Source: Bilabrum cf. latius (Eukaryota; Bigyra: Bicosoecida; Bigyra; Bicosoecida). Taken from it: DNA of 64,000 bases. Numbering within the stretch: position 1 is the stretch's first letter; every line of letters starts with the position of its first letter. A model generated the notes under the pieces. That model was not told the origin of the DNA, searched no databases, and saw only the letters and a list, made by a program, of their open reading frames with translations. The translations under genes were made by a program, and so were the position numbers. The DNA lies in the NCBI GenBank assembly GCA_965178125.1, contig OZ237736.1, positions 1,674,001-1,738,000 of the forward strand, written 5' to 3'. Positions 1-9,971 of this stretch are shown one piece after another.

Positions 1-1035
1 GGTGCGAGCAGCCTTGGCTGGCCGCTCTGCGTCCTGCCCAGCTGAACCCCCCCCTTGGGTACCCTATGCAGTGGCTTCCTCCGAGCAGCCACCGCCAGTC
101 TCAACTGCACCTGCTCCTGCTCCTGCCGCTGCAGCCGCCGCCGCCTCTGCCCTCTTGCGTTTCTTGCCGATCCAAGGCCGGCTCCCCTCCCTATCATCTG
201 CCGTGTTCCCCACAATGGCCTTGGCCCTAAGCGTGGCAAGCACATCGTCCGCCTCCTGGTCCAGCCTGCCGAGGGCCTCATCCATGGCCACCTTCTCGCG
301 GCGGGCCAGTGCCTTGCGCTCCTTGTCGCGGGCGATCACCTCTGCGATCACCTCGCTGCGGCTCTTGCGAGGGGCATCATCTTCCTCCTGTTCATCGCTG
401 GGGCCCCTTTGAGAGGCACCTGCAGGGCCACTGCTGGCAGAAGCGGCCCCTGCACGCTGTTGTCGTTCCATCCAAGCCGGGAGCGGCTTCACACCACGCA
501 TCGGGGCTGCGCTCTGGGAAGCAGCCTGCCCCCCACCGAAATGAAGATTCGCAACCCAATCCGCACTGAGACCCTCGCGGTCGGTCTCTGCTGCTTTGTC
601 GTCAAAATCGAATCGATCGGCAGCTCCCCGCCCCTCCTGCTGCATTTTCCCGTAGTCATCGTCCCGCAGAGCTCTCCCAAAATGCGTCAATGGCTCCGCA
701 GGTCCACCTTCAGTGTCATCATCCAGCTAAAATTTCTACTTTTTCTTGCTGCGTCTTGCTCGCTGCAGTTGCCGCTGCCGTTCCCTCTAGGCTCTTGCAA
801 GCATGATCTCTTCCTAATCTGCGGCGGCATCGTCTGCTTTCGCACCAATCCTCCTATCATCAAACTGGTTTGATTTGCCAAGGGCGCGGTATTCCGGCAG
901 AAGCTCCCTCTTTCTTTTCTTGACAGCCTTGTCCCTAGCTGCAGCGACATTGCGGGACGACCCTCGAACTCTACGATTCAAGACATCAAATCGCTAATGC
1001 TTGTTGGCACGCGATTCAAATGGATTGGATGACAT
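1..1035 (-). CDS. NOP14: NOP14-like nucleolar protein, N-terminal part (runs off left edge)
   Basis: NOP14 is needed for small-subunit (18S) rRNA processing in the nucleolus. The frame starts at ATG 1035-1033 and is open to the window edge, giving 345 residues with six in-frame TAG codons (994, 814, 787, 736, 727, 64; low coordinates). The start MSSNPFESRANKHQRF matches the family's NPFE....N.QKF opening, and the TAG at residue 14 sits in that Gln-containing segment. Further on come KSNQFDDRRIGA (family KSN.F.DKRFGE), LTHFGRAL (family LTHYGQSL), GLSADWVANLHFGGG and KSRSEVIAEVIARDKERK (family KSRKELIEELIAKSKQEK), all in family order. The C-terminal half lies outside the window. No intron is needed. 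Identification rests on ordered motif matches and is strong. Confidence 0.9.
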
Positions 1036-1572
1036 AGTTTCTGGGAAGTTTGGCAGGTTTACTCGAGCGATTCAAGATAAATCCCCGGGAAAGGCAAGTG
1101 CCTAGCGGGGCACACCACGCGCGAGACGAGTGTGAGGAGTGCGCTTGTGATGGCACCAGATCAGATTTAGATGGAGTCCAGTGGCACGGTGGGCTGTCTT
1201 GTTGCATCCAGTGGACCCTGTACAGAGCCAATCATTACGAGACAGCAGGCAAGCGCGGTGACTGATATATTTCTAAATAGACCCCCGTTTCGATTGCATG
1301 ACCACGCTGCCACCACATTCTGGTACAGCCCATGGCCCTACACGGCCACCCAAATCAAACTGGCCCAACTCCCGTGCGACCTCCGCACGAGCTTGAACCA
1401 GCCATCACTAACTGAACCCGACTCGACAGTCGGATCCCCCCCATGACACCACAAGAGGCAACCCCCCAGCTGCCTCGCAGCCTGTGAACCTGGCCCGACT
1501 GTTAGGCCAGCTTCGCAGGCTCACAGAAACACTGGACTGGACCCTCCTCATCAGTTGCACAGCCTAGATTGC
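1036..1572. other. Intergenic stretch between NOP14 start and eL33 end
   Basis: This stretch holds the NOP14 upstream region and the eL33 3' flank, both genes lying on the minus strand. Short open frames occur on both strands, but none shows a recognisable motif or family length. I see no RNA gene or clear regulatory site. Confidence 0.5.
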
Positions 1573-2203
1573 TCAGATGTGGCTAGGGTAGAGCATCACT
1601 CGCAGCGACGCGCCCATGGCGGCAGGCGGCAAGTTGCGGCGGAACTTAGCCCGAACAATGCCAGAGGTACCATGAGAACGAACAACCTTGCCCCAGATGA
1701 CCCTGAACTTGGTGCCATCGCGCTCGGCCTTGCCCTTATAGATGTACGCTACGCGCTTGCCAAGGTAGAACTTGCCCTCCTCGGTCGTCTCTACACCCTC
1801 TACCTTCACGAGAGCAGTGTGGGAGTACTGGTTCACCTTGGAACTGCAGAACGAAAAAGGCGCAAGTATTTATACATGCTGTGCATCAATGCTTTCTGGA
1901 ACAGCTGCATTGTAAAGGCTAAACTCAACAGGCAGTCTCACCCCTTGTATCCCACAAACTTCCCACGCACGTACAAACGAACGGGCTCCTGCGATAAAAC
2001 AAAATGGTATTTAGCGATTTGAGCTGCATTGGAAGACTGCGTGGCCATCTGAAGCCGTACAAGCGACAACCATCTACTGCAACAGCTCCATTTGTCGACT
2101 TTCGATGAGCTCAACAAAGCAGCTGGAAACAATCACCCACAAGTGCTACACTTCGTACTAAAATACATGCTTTAGCATCCTATCTTACCTTGCTGGCCGA
2201 CAT
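1573..2203 (-). CDS. RPL35A: 60S ribosomal protein eL33 (RPL35A), three exons
   Basis: This is a structural protein of the large ribosomal subunit. Exons are 2203-2189 (MSASK), 1988-1942 ([15 protein letters not shown]) and 1843-1573, separated by GT-AG introns of 200 and 98 nt (donors GTAAGA and GTGAGA, acceptors TCGCAG and CTGCAG). The spliced protein is 110 residues, the usual length of the family. Hallmarks are [50 protein letters not shown] and RVMLYPSHI at the C-terminus, followed by TGA. An unspliced reading of exon 2 from ATG 2048 would add an unconserved N-terminal tail, so the tiny first exon is preferred. Unlike most neighbours it contains no in-frame TAG. Confidence 0.95.
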
Positions 2204-2416
2204 AATACCACGGAAATCCTATATATTGTTTCAGCGGTCGTCTCTGGTGATCGGATCACCCCTAACCCTACGTAACAAATCGAAAGTGCTGCTGCAGCAG
2301 TTGCTTTGTGTTTGCAGTTCGAGTAAGACAAGAGCATTGCAACAGTAGAATAGCATACCATTAAATATATTACAGCTATACGAACAACACAGAAAAAGGA
2401 TATCATTGATGCGACT

Positions 2417-3009
2417 TTATCTTGCCCGAGCCATTCCGTGGCCGCCGCCGGCACCCAGTTCTGCTGGTTCTACCCGTGCAGACTTCTCCGTAGTACCCCT
2501 CCCGGAATCTGAATCGCAAACTGGCTTCGCATCGTGTGGCTCTTCGACTAACTCTCCTGTGGTTTTGTCGCTTGTCTTGCCAACGACTCGCTTCGATTCT
2601 TGCTCCGTTTCTGCCGTGGCTCCCCCTTTGAGATATCCCCACATCCGGTACAAAAATTCCCCTGTCCACAAACTGATAAACCACCTCCACTGTGCGTGAA
2701 AAATGCGGTAATCGTGCGAAATATGATTATAGCTTGCCTGGAATTCACCTAGAGCGATATGCAAGGAGCAGGTGCGTGCGAGTGGTATCTCCATTGCTGT
2801 AAACTTACCCAAGATTGACCCTTCGGCCAGAACGCGGCCCGGATAGTTCGTGGCTTGGGAGTTTCGGTGTCCACGTCGCTGGATTCGGTGTCGCGGAATT
2901 CGCATTCTAGGTCTTCACCTCCATCGGATGACGCTACCATCATAATAAGGGCGACAGATAAAAGTACCGCCGAGAGCCCAAATATGACGAATCGCAAGGG
3001 ACACACCAT
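2417..3009 (-). CDS. Small single-anchor membrane protein, two exons
   Basis: I do not recognise the family. Exon 1 (3009-2809) encodes MVCPLRFVIFGLSAVLLSVAL, a signal-anchor-type hydrophobic segment at residues 1-25, then an acidic stretch. A 119-nt intron (GTAAGT...CACGCACAG, 2808-2690) joins it to exon 2 (2689-2417), which begins WRWFISLWTGEFLYRMWGYL, a tryptophan-rich amphipathic or membrane-associated segment, followed by a charged, probably disordered tail ending in TAA. The total is 157 residues. The intron is supported by consensus splice sites and by the frame change across it. It diverges from the FAM161-like gene that starts at 3160. Confidence 0.6.
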
Positions 3010-3159
3010 GCCAAACCCGCTGGTGTGGTCACCCGGGAAACCACTTTGGAAGTTCCATCACGATACCAGCGAAAGTTCGTATTCCGTTGCGACCCACCAC
3101 CGGCGCCAAAACTGCAACCGCAGATATTTCGGACGAAGAAATTAGTATCTTGGAGATAC

Positions 3160-6100
3160 ATGAACAGATCTCACAAGGGAGCTGCTTAGCGAAATGCTAT
3201 GTTGGCATCGCCACAGCGGAAGTCTGCAAGAACCCACCATTCGCTCGAAGACACTGCTGGTTTCGGTTCGCAGACTTCCCTCGATGCTACCGCAAGGCTA
3301 GGTTTACAAGCGGAACGGGATGAAATAGCGAGCCCAGTTGCTATGTTTACACCATCTGAGATGCGTATGGTAGACAGAATTGCTGCAGAAGAAGCCAGGC
3401 GTCGCGTTGATGGTGATCGGACACGAGGGCAGCGCCGAGCCTGGGGCGAGCGCGCCCCAGCAGAACTAGAAGTGCGCAGATCACTCTCTCGCCCATTTGT
3501 TGCAGCAGTCACGCACCGCTTTGATGCGGCAGCAGTTCGGAGCATTGCCGAGCAGCGAGTGGCGGAAGATCGAGAGGCGGCTCACTCGCGCGACAGGGCC
3601 GGATTCGAGCCAGAGGTGGCGCGGGGAATGGGCGGCGGCTCTTCGGGCAGGCGTGTGTAGCGCCCTGCGTCCGCTCGGCAGGCTCGCAGCGGGGCAGTAA
3701 AGGCCGGCCCAGACGCGGTGGGCCTGCTGTCCAGCCGACGTGGCGACCGGGAAGAGGGCAAGGAGGAGGAGGACACGTCAGTGCGCGACAGGGGAAAGGG
3801 CAAGGGCAGAGAACGCAGTCGCGCTTCATCGGCACGCAAACATCGCCCAGGCACTGCGGCTGGCCCCAGGCGGGCCGCGCCCCGGTCGGGCAGGAGGTCG
3901 CAGGCGGAGGGCGCGGCGGTGCGCCGGCTGGAGCGGGAGCTGGATCGCATGCGGGGGGAGGTGGAGCGGCTAAGGACTGCCCAGCGCAAGGCAGGGCTCG
4001 CGCGGGCGCACGATACTGCAAACAGGATCCGCGGCGGAGAGCCAGTTAGCGCGGTGCTGGCTGGCAGCAGCGGCGGCAAAGGTGCCGCCCTCGGTGCGTC
4101 CGCGGCTGCCAGTGGCGGGTCCTTCGATAGGCGCGTGGCGCGCGCCAGTGCGGAGAGCGCGTCCCGTCGACGCGAGGTGGAGAAGCTGGCTGGCGAAGCA
4201 GAGGCTTCCGAGGCACGGGTGGCGCGGCTGGAGGCGGAGATCCGGCGGGTGAGAGAAGGAGAGGAACGGGAGCAGGAGCAGCGAGGTGAGGAGGGCGCGG
4301 GGAGGGACGGGCGGAGAGAGGCAGGCTTCGATGGGTCGGATGGGCCCGAGTCAGGACCCCCTCTGCCGATGCCTAGGGCCGAGGGCCTGCCAGAGGACAC
4401 CCTCAGGGGGCGAGGCGGGGACTTGGACGCTGGGAAAGGGGGCCCACAGCATGGGGGGCAGGACATCGTAGCCTCGCAGTCAGACAGACCAGGAGACAGC
4501 ATGCAGGCCCACGAGCGGGACCAGGGGCCCGCAAGTGCCGACGTAGAAGGCGATCGCCGCCCCCGACCCGCGTCAGCCCCGAGCCACCGTCGGAGCAGCT
4601 TCGGCGGCTTTGATGAAGGGCCACGGATGACGATTGCCAGGCGTCGGATGCTGCAGGAGCAGCAGGAGCGAGAGAGGGAACTGGACGCGATGCTGAACCA
4701 CACGTTCAAGGCCAAGCCCATCCCTGAGAGCACTCGGCTGCCCCTGTTCGGACGGATCATGGAGAGGCAGCGCACGCGGCGCGAGATGGTGCACGAGGCG
4801 AGGGCTGCCGAGGTGGCTGGTCAGCTGCGGCCGTTTGCTGCTCTGGAGCAGCATGAGCGGGAGATGCAGCGCCGCAAGCTCCGGGAGCGGGCCGAGCTGA
4901 TCGAGCAAGAGACAAGGGCGCTCCGAGACAGCCGGCGGTTCAAGGCGAACCCGGTGCCCCCCACCACCCGAGAGGCGGACGCAGAGGCCAAGGCTCGGGA
5001 GGAGAGGGAGTCGAGACGGGCGGAGCGGGTCAAGGCGCGGGCCCAGGAGCTCGCGGCCAGGTCAGCGCTGCCCAGCCGCATGCAGCAATGGGAGGCTCGC
5101 CGGCAGGAGGAGGAGCGTATGGGCCGCCGGGCGCGAGAACGGGAGCAGCGGCGCCGACTGGGCATCGAAGAGCCCACTTTCAGGCCCGAGGTGAACCCAA
5201 GCGTGCCGGACTACGAGGCGATGCAGCACAAGTTCCAACGCAAGCTGCAGCAGCGGAAGCAATCCGCGGGTACCACCGTGCCGCAGCCCTTCGGGTTCGA
5301 CGAACCGGAGCGCGTGGCTGCCGAGGAGGCTCGCAAGCGGGCAAAGCGAGAGGCGGACCGGCTTCGTTTCGAGCGCGAGTCAGAGGAGCGGGCGGCGAGG
5401 GCACTCGGAGGCTCGGTGACTCTAGGCAACACTAGCAGGAGCAGGAGCAGGAGCAGGGGTGGCAAGGGGGGCACGAGGCCCATGTCCGCCACGCTGGGCT
5501 CTACCCGCATGGGATCCACGTGGGGAGGGGCAGGCGGGGCACAGGGCGCGCCCGATGCAGCCATGACTCGGGCGACGCTGCTGCGGGAGGAAGCTACTCG
5601 TCGGCGGGCGCTGGAGCGGCAGCGGAAAGAGCGGGAGGAGGCCGAGCTGGAGGAGGCTCGGCAAGAGGAGGCAGCGCGGCTGCGGGGGCAGTACGCTCCG
5701 ATGTTTGCCGCCATGGAGCGGGAGCGGCTCGGCGGGCGCACACTGGCGTGGCAGATGGACGAGGACACCCCAGAGGCGCAGGAGGCAAGGAAGCAGGCCA
5801 GGCGCAGGCAGGCGGAGAACACGAGGCAGCTGCGAGAGAAGGTCCGCAGGGCGGAGGCGAGGCGCACCCCGCTGGTGCTGCTGCAGGCTCGCGCCGCCGC
5901 ACAGGCGGCCAGCCGCAGACAAGGACTGCTGAACGTGGCGGCCACGGTGGCTGCAGGACACGAGGATGCTGCGCTGCGAGGTACTGTTCGGGGCAAGGGC
6001 GCCCGGTCCAAGGCAGAGGCGCGGGCATCGCTGGCGGGGCGGGCGGCATGGCGCGACATGGCAGATGCCGGTGGGCTGGGGGTGGAGGCCGAGGCTGGGC

Positions 6101-6252
6101 CCGGAGGGGCGCAGAGGGGCGTGTTTAGTGCAGATGATGCCGCGGTGATGGCTACTGCGGGGCGAGGTGAGGCCGAGGATGCGCTGCAGAGAGCCAGGGG
6201 GCGCATGCAGGAGCAGCGGGAGGAGGCAGACAGCAGTGCCGGCGGGCAGTGA
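3160..6252 (+). CDS. FAM161-like centriole/cilium protein
   Basis: FAM161 proteins bind microtubules at centrioles and ciliary bases. The frame runs from ATG 3160 to TGA 6250 with TAG-Gln codons at 3187 and 3658, giving 1,030 residues. It is extremely rich in Arg, Glu and Ala and largely coiled-coil. The family signature lies in the middle (about residues 505-700): LDAMLNHTFKAKPIPEST, a run of helix with RFKANPVPPTT, and LGIEEPTFRPEVNPSVPDY, the repeated F.A.PVP-type motifs that mark this family. The N-terminal 170 and the C-terminal 300 residues are low complexity. A later in-frame ATG at 3199 is possible, but the 3160 start keeps the upstream TAG inside the frame. The assignment is from motif style, not full-length similarity. 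Confidence 0.7.
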
Positions 6253-6432
6253 GACTGAAGCCAGCCACTCGCGGTTCCCTCTGAGCTAGTTGCGAGACAT
6301 GTCCGTGGCGGTGGGGTGGATACGCATGCATGCTAGAGCTTTATCTATTACTATATTACCGAGTCGCAACACAAGCACAACAACAGCGACAAGAACTGTG
6401 GAGCCATCATGATCCCACATAGAGGCAACCAA

Positions 6433-7620
6433 TTACCCGTCCGCTGCAGCGGCAGCCGCCCCCCCGCCATCCGAGTCCTCCTGCCCGTCTCCGTCCATTC
6501 CATCTTCCTCATCTACGTCCCCAACCTGCACGTGCGCAGCCCGGCCGGACGACTGATTGGCCGTCGCAGCCGCACCCGAGAAGTCTCCCTTGGCTCTCGG
6601 GTGCGGCTTGCCCTTGTCTTCCTCGTCTCCTTTGTTGGACGGCTCCAGGCAGTAGTACCGTAAGACCCACTCGACCTAGATCGCCACTGCGGCCAGTGCC
6701 CCGAGGAACACGAGCACCACCTCGGCTCCCGCCGCGTTGTACAGCTCCCTCGAGGTCTGGAAGCAGGGGCCCGCGAGACCGAACCAGGCAAAGCCCACGA
6801 TGGCCCACACGATGGTGAATCCAAGAATCAAATTGTATCCCAGCCACAGTGGCCACCACACCTTGAAAGGACACGGGCCGATGGTCTGCCAGGCGAAGAA
6901 TAGAACCAGCAGGTACGCCAGTCCGGTATTGCCGCGAAGATACGTGTCCAGTGGCTGCGTGCAGTCAGTGGAGGCCCCGTATAGAACCAGCGAGTTCGCA
7001 AATATTACGATCACCGCCATTGAGACCGCGCTCCACGGGGACAGCAAATAGGTGGGGGCCGCGACGTGACACACGCGAGCCCAGACGGCATCGGCCCTCG
7101 CCTTGGCCCGCAGGAAGTCCTTAGAAAGATCTACTCTCTCCTCCCGCTCACGCTCGCGCAAGTCCTACTTGAGCTAAGACACGTTTGCCCTCAGGCCAGC
7201 GCTGCCCTCTTCCTCGTCTTCGTCGGGAAATGCGCGTCTGGGATTGCCGTCCGAGTCAACGGCATCCTCGCCCTGTACTGTATTGGGCGCAGATTCATTC
7301 AAGCCAGGTGAAGGTTCGGGACTTAGCAAGCTAGAACCCACATTGGTGGCGGTGCCGTTTCCACCATCATCGAGATCTGGCGTTTCACCGGGTGTTGCTG
7401 CAGGCGTTGGATTCTCCTAGCCTGCAGTGCTGCCCTCTTTCGGGGTTGCAGCCCCACCTCCTTTCTCAGGGGAATTTCTAGTGCTACCATTGTCTGAATT
7501 CGGCTATGTCTGAACAGTTAGACCTATTGTAGGATCATCAGCGGGAGGCGCACCCTCTGCCTGACCGTTGTTTCCAGCGACATCTTGGGCATTGCTAGCA
7601 CTGCCTGCTGCACCCGACAT
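6433..7620 (-). CDS. Four-helix membrane protein with acidic tails
   Basis: The frame runs from ATG 7620 to TAA 6435-6433, 395 residues, with TAG-Gln at 7504, two just upstream of the MREREREER-like coiled segment, one at the end of TM4 (6676) and one more in the N-terminal tail. Residues 1-150 are acidic, Gly/Thr/Pro-rich and hydrophilic. Then SQLKQDLREREREERV leads into a helical segment and four hydrophobic segments (about residues 190-310), including LAYLLVLFFAWQTIGPCPF and YNLILGFTIVWAIVGFAW. A PCPFKVWW loop sits between the second and third. The tail is again acidic. The coiled-coil plus four-TM order resembles secretory carrier membrane proteins in outline, but the conserved SCAMP residues are not evident, so I leave it unnamed. 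Confidence 0.7.
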
Positions 7621-7793
7621 AACAGGCGAAGAACAAACTGGTAAGTGACGAGTCAACCTTAGTTGCTGAGACTATGTTTAAAATGCGGTCAAGACTGTCG
7701 CACGAGGTCGCTAAGCGAGCAAAACAGTACCTTACAAAAAACTGAACAATCTGAATTCCGACGATTTGCATCGGAAATCTTCTCCCAGCAACA

Positions 7794-8864
7794 ATGTCAG
7801 GCGGACAGAGAAGGCTGTGGTGCTTTTACCATGTACAGAATGATGATGGTGATAGCAGTTCCCATCCAAACGCTTTCAACGTTCGTATTCCTGCGCAGCA
7901 GAAGCTGCCAACATTTGCTGATGTTTTGCGACACTTTCCGCTAGCTGGAACAGGAAGCTTCCACTTTCGGTTCAGAATCCCAAGTAAATCAACGGGATTT
8001 GAATTTTTAGACGTCGTGCATGAGCATGACGTGATCCCGACAATTAAAGGTAACGTGTTCGCAAAGGTTCTGCGTCTCGGTAAGTGCAGCAAGTAGTCCT
8101 AAACGTGTCGCAATCTATTTGAAGGTGCATCTATTACCACTCTCAAAATCAGATTTTCATGGTCCGCCGCAGATAGCTTGGTGTGTGCCAGCCGGCGGCA
8201 CGCAGGGATGCTCCCAGCGGGATAGGATGCGAGAGCCAGAGTTGCAGCAGCAAGGCGATAGGTTGCTCCTATGCTTCCAGAAGGTGGCGCGGCCCGCTCT
8301 ACCGCTCCCGCCTTCTAGCGTAAGCAGTGGGGCCAGTCGGCTGGGGCCGGATCCAGCAGCCCCGCGAAGGCTGGAGACCCCGCCCCTATCCCGGATGCAC
8401 AGATCGACGACGACCTGCGGCACATTAAGGATAAATCGGTGCAGTGGAGCATCATGCACCGAAGGAAAAAGGAGGCCGAGAAGAAGGCAGCCGTACAGGA
8501 GCAGTTCCACCAGCGTGAGGCAGCCGCCAAGGCCGCAGAGGAGGCCAAGTATAAGGCCAAGCTGGCCTACGAGTCGAGGGTCAAGGCTTGGAGGTACGAT
8601 GCCAGCGGGAGCGATAAGGGGGTGCGGCTGCTCCTTAGCACTTTGCACACGGTGCTGTGGGAGGGCGCGAAGTGGACCCCGGTGTCGATGGGACAGCTGA
8701 TGAGCAAGGGCAAAGTGCGGCTGTGGTACCTCAAGGCAGTGCGGGTGGTGCACCCCGACCACCACCAGAGCGACGCATCGGACAGAAAGTATCTCTGCCA
8801 GCAGGTGTTTGACGGCCTGAGCAGCAGCTTCAAGAGGTTTGAGCAGGAAGAGATGGGCAAGTGA
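7794..8864 (+). CDS. DIX-like domain fused to auxilin-type J domain
   Basis: Exons 7794-8079 and 8125-8864 are joined across a 45-nt intron (GTAAGTGCAG...TTTGAAG); the protein has 341 residues and ends in TGA. Residues about 5-96 look like a DIX domain: RLWCFYHV strand, FADVLRHFPLAGTGSFHFRF (family ..GSYRYYFKK), FEFLDVVHEHDVIPTIKGNV (family FEEVREDEAVLPVFEEKIIG). DIX domains polymerise head to tail. A charged helix follows, then a C-terminal auxilin/GAK-type J domain with WTPVSMGQLMSKGKV, LKAVRVVHPDHH and VFDGLSSSFKRFE. The HPD tripeptide that stimulates Hsc70 is at residues 305-307. Auxilin J proteins uncoat clathrin vesicles. TAG-Gln codons are at 8223, 8259 and 8316. I know of no described protein with this domain pair. 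Confidence 0.8.
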
Positions 8865-8935
8865 GAGGTGCTGCTGCTGCTCTCGTCGTGCCAGACAACA
8901 TGCGCGTCCTTGCTTCGATTATTATACTCATCCAC

Positions 8936-9820
8936 TCATCGTCCACCGCCAGAAGCACCCCGTTTCATCTTGATCGGACCCGAGGCCGATTTCCATACCT
9001 CGTCACTGCCAGCATGACCGCCCTCGGCTGCTCCTCCGGATGCCGCAGCCTTCGCCTGATTCATCGGGTTCTCCGGACTGCGCTGCCACAGCTTAAAAAT
9101 ACGGTCTCTGATCTGGCTACGTTTCAATCCAGGCTCCTCTGCCCTGATGCGGTCCATTTCTCGCTCTTCAAAGGCACGGTATGCGGCTTTTCGTCGGCGC
9201 TCGGGGTGCTTGTCACCTTCCCTGGCTGCAGTTGCCGCCTCCACGCTCACTCCCATCGCATGTGAACTCATTGCCGCAAGGGCAGCATCCAGTCCACTAA
9301 CGCTAATGGTTTGGACTGGCTCTGGAGCACTTCCAGCCGGAGCTGACGCCGCCCTTGCCAGGCCTGCGGGAGCCGCGCACATGTCATCGTCTTTCGAGGC
9401 CTTGGATTTCTTCTTGCTCTTGCCGCTGCTGGTAGACTTCGTTTTCTTAGTTTGTAAAGGACCTAGCCCAAGTGCCCACATGGCTGCCTCGGCGCTAGCT
9501 TTCTTGCTCTTCTTGCTTTTTGAAGCGCTCTTTGGCGTGCCGAATCCTTTCGACTTGTCAGACTTTCGCACCTTTACATACTCTGCAGCTTCAGCATCGC
9601 GAAGTGCCTTTTTCTCAGCTTCGCGTCTCTCTCGTTCGCGGCGCTTCGCTTCGTCTGCTTCCTCTCGTCCCTGCTTTCTAGTGTTTGCGCCCCTGGCCCA
9701 AGCGGCACTCTCAGCATCTTCTGCTTCCCTTCTGCGCACAGCGTCTTTCTCGGCCTACGCAGCCGCTTTCTAGGCCTTGGCCTTGGCCCCTCTCGTATCC
9801 TCTGCCCATTTCTTTGGCAT
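8936..9820 (-). CDS. CCDC124: CCDC124/Lso2-like ribosome-associated protein
   Basis: CCDC124 and yeast Lso2 bind idle ribosomes and help them restart translation. The frame begins at ATG 9820 with MPKKWAEDTRGAKAKA, matching the family start MPKKF.., and has TAG-Gln at residues 17 and 22. A long charged helix with AESAAWARGAN follows. The C-terminal domain is clear: DKHPERRRKAAYRAFEERE (family DRHPERRMRAAFTAFEEAQ) and LWQRSPENPMNQ (family WLRSPDNPMNQ). The protein is 294 residues and ends in TGA; animal forms are about 220, the extra length being a Lys/Ser-rich linker. Without TAG read as sense, the conserved MPKK start would be cut off from the rest. Confidence 0.92.
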
Positions 9821-9971
9821 CGGCAATGACCATGTTGCTATTCATGTCGTGATATTTAAATCTTCATCATTCGCGATTTGCATCACATTGGACCAGCTTG
9901 AAGCCTACTCCTCTAGTATACTATGGAAAGTGCACAGCCTGCTAACACAGCCATCCTAGTCTACCAGTGTG

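Noticed and set aside
3582-4775. 397-residue minus-strand Ser/Arg/Pro-rich frame and similar antisense frames in 3.5-6.2 kb
   Set aside because: They are antisense to the FAM161-like gene; Arg/Glu/Ala-rich GC-rich coding DNA gives long open antisense frames.
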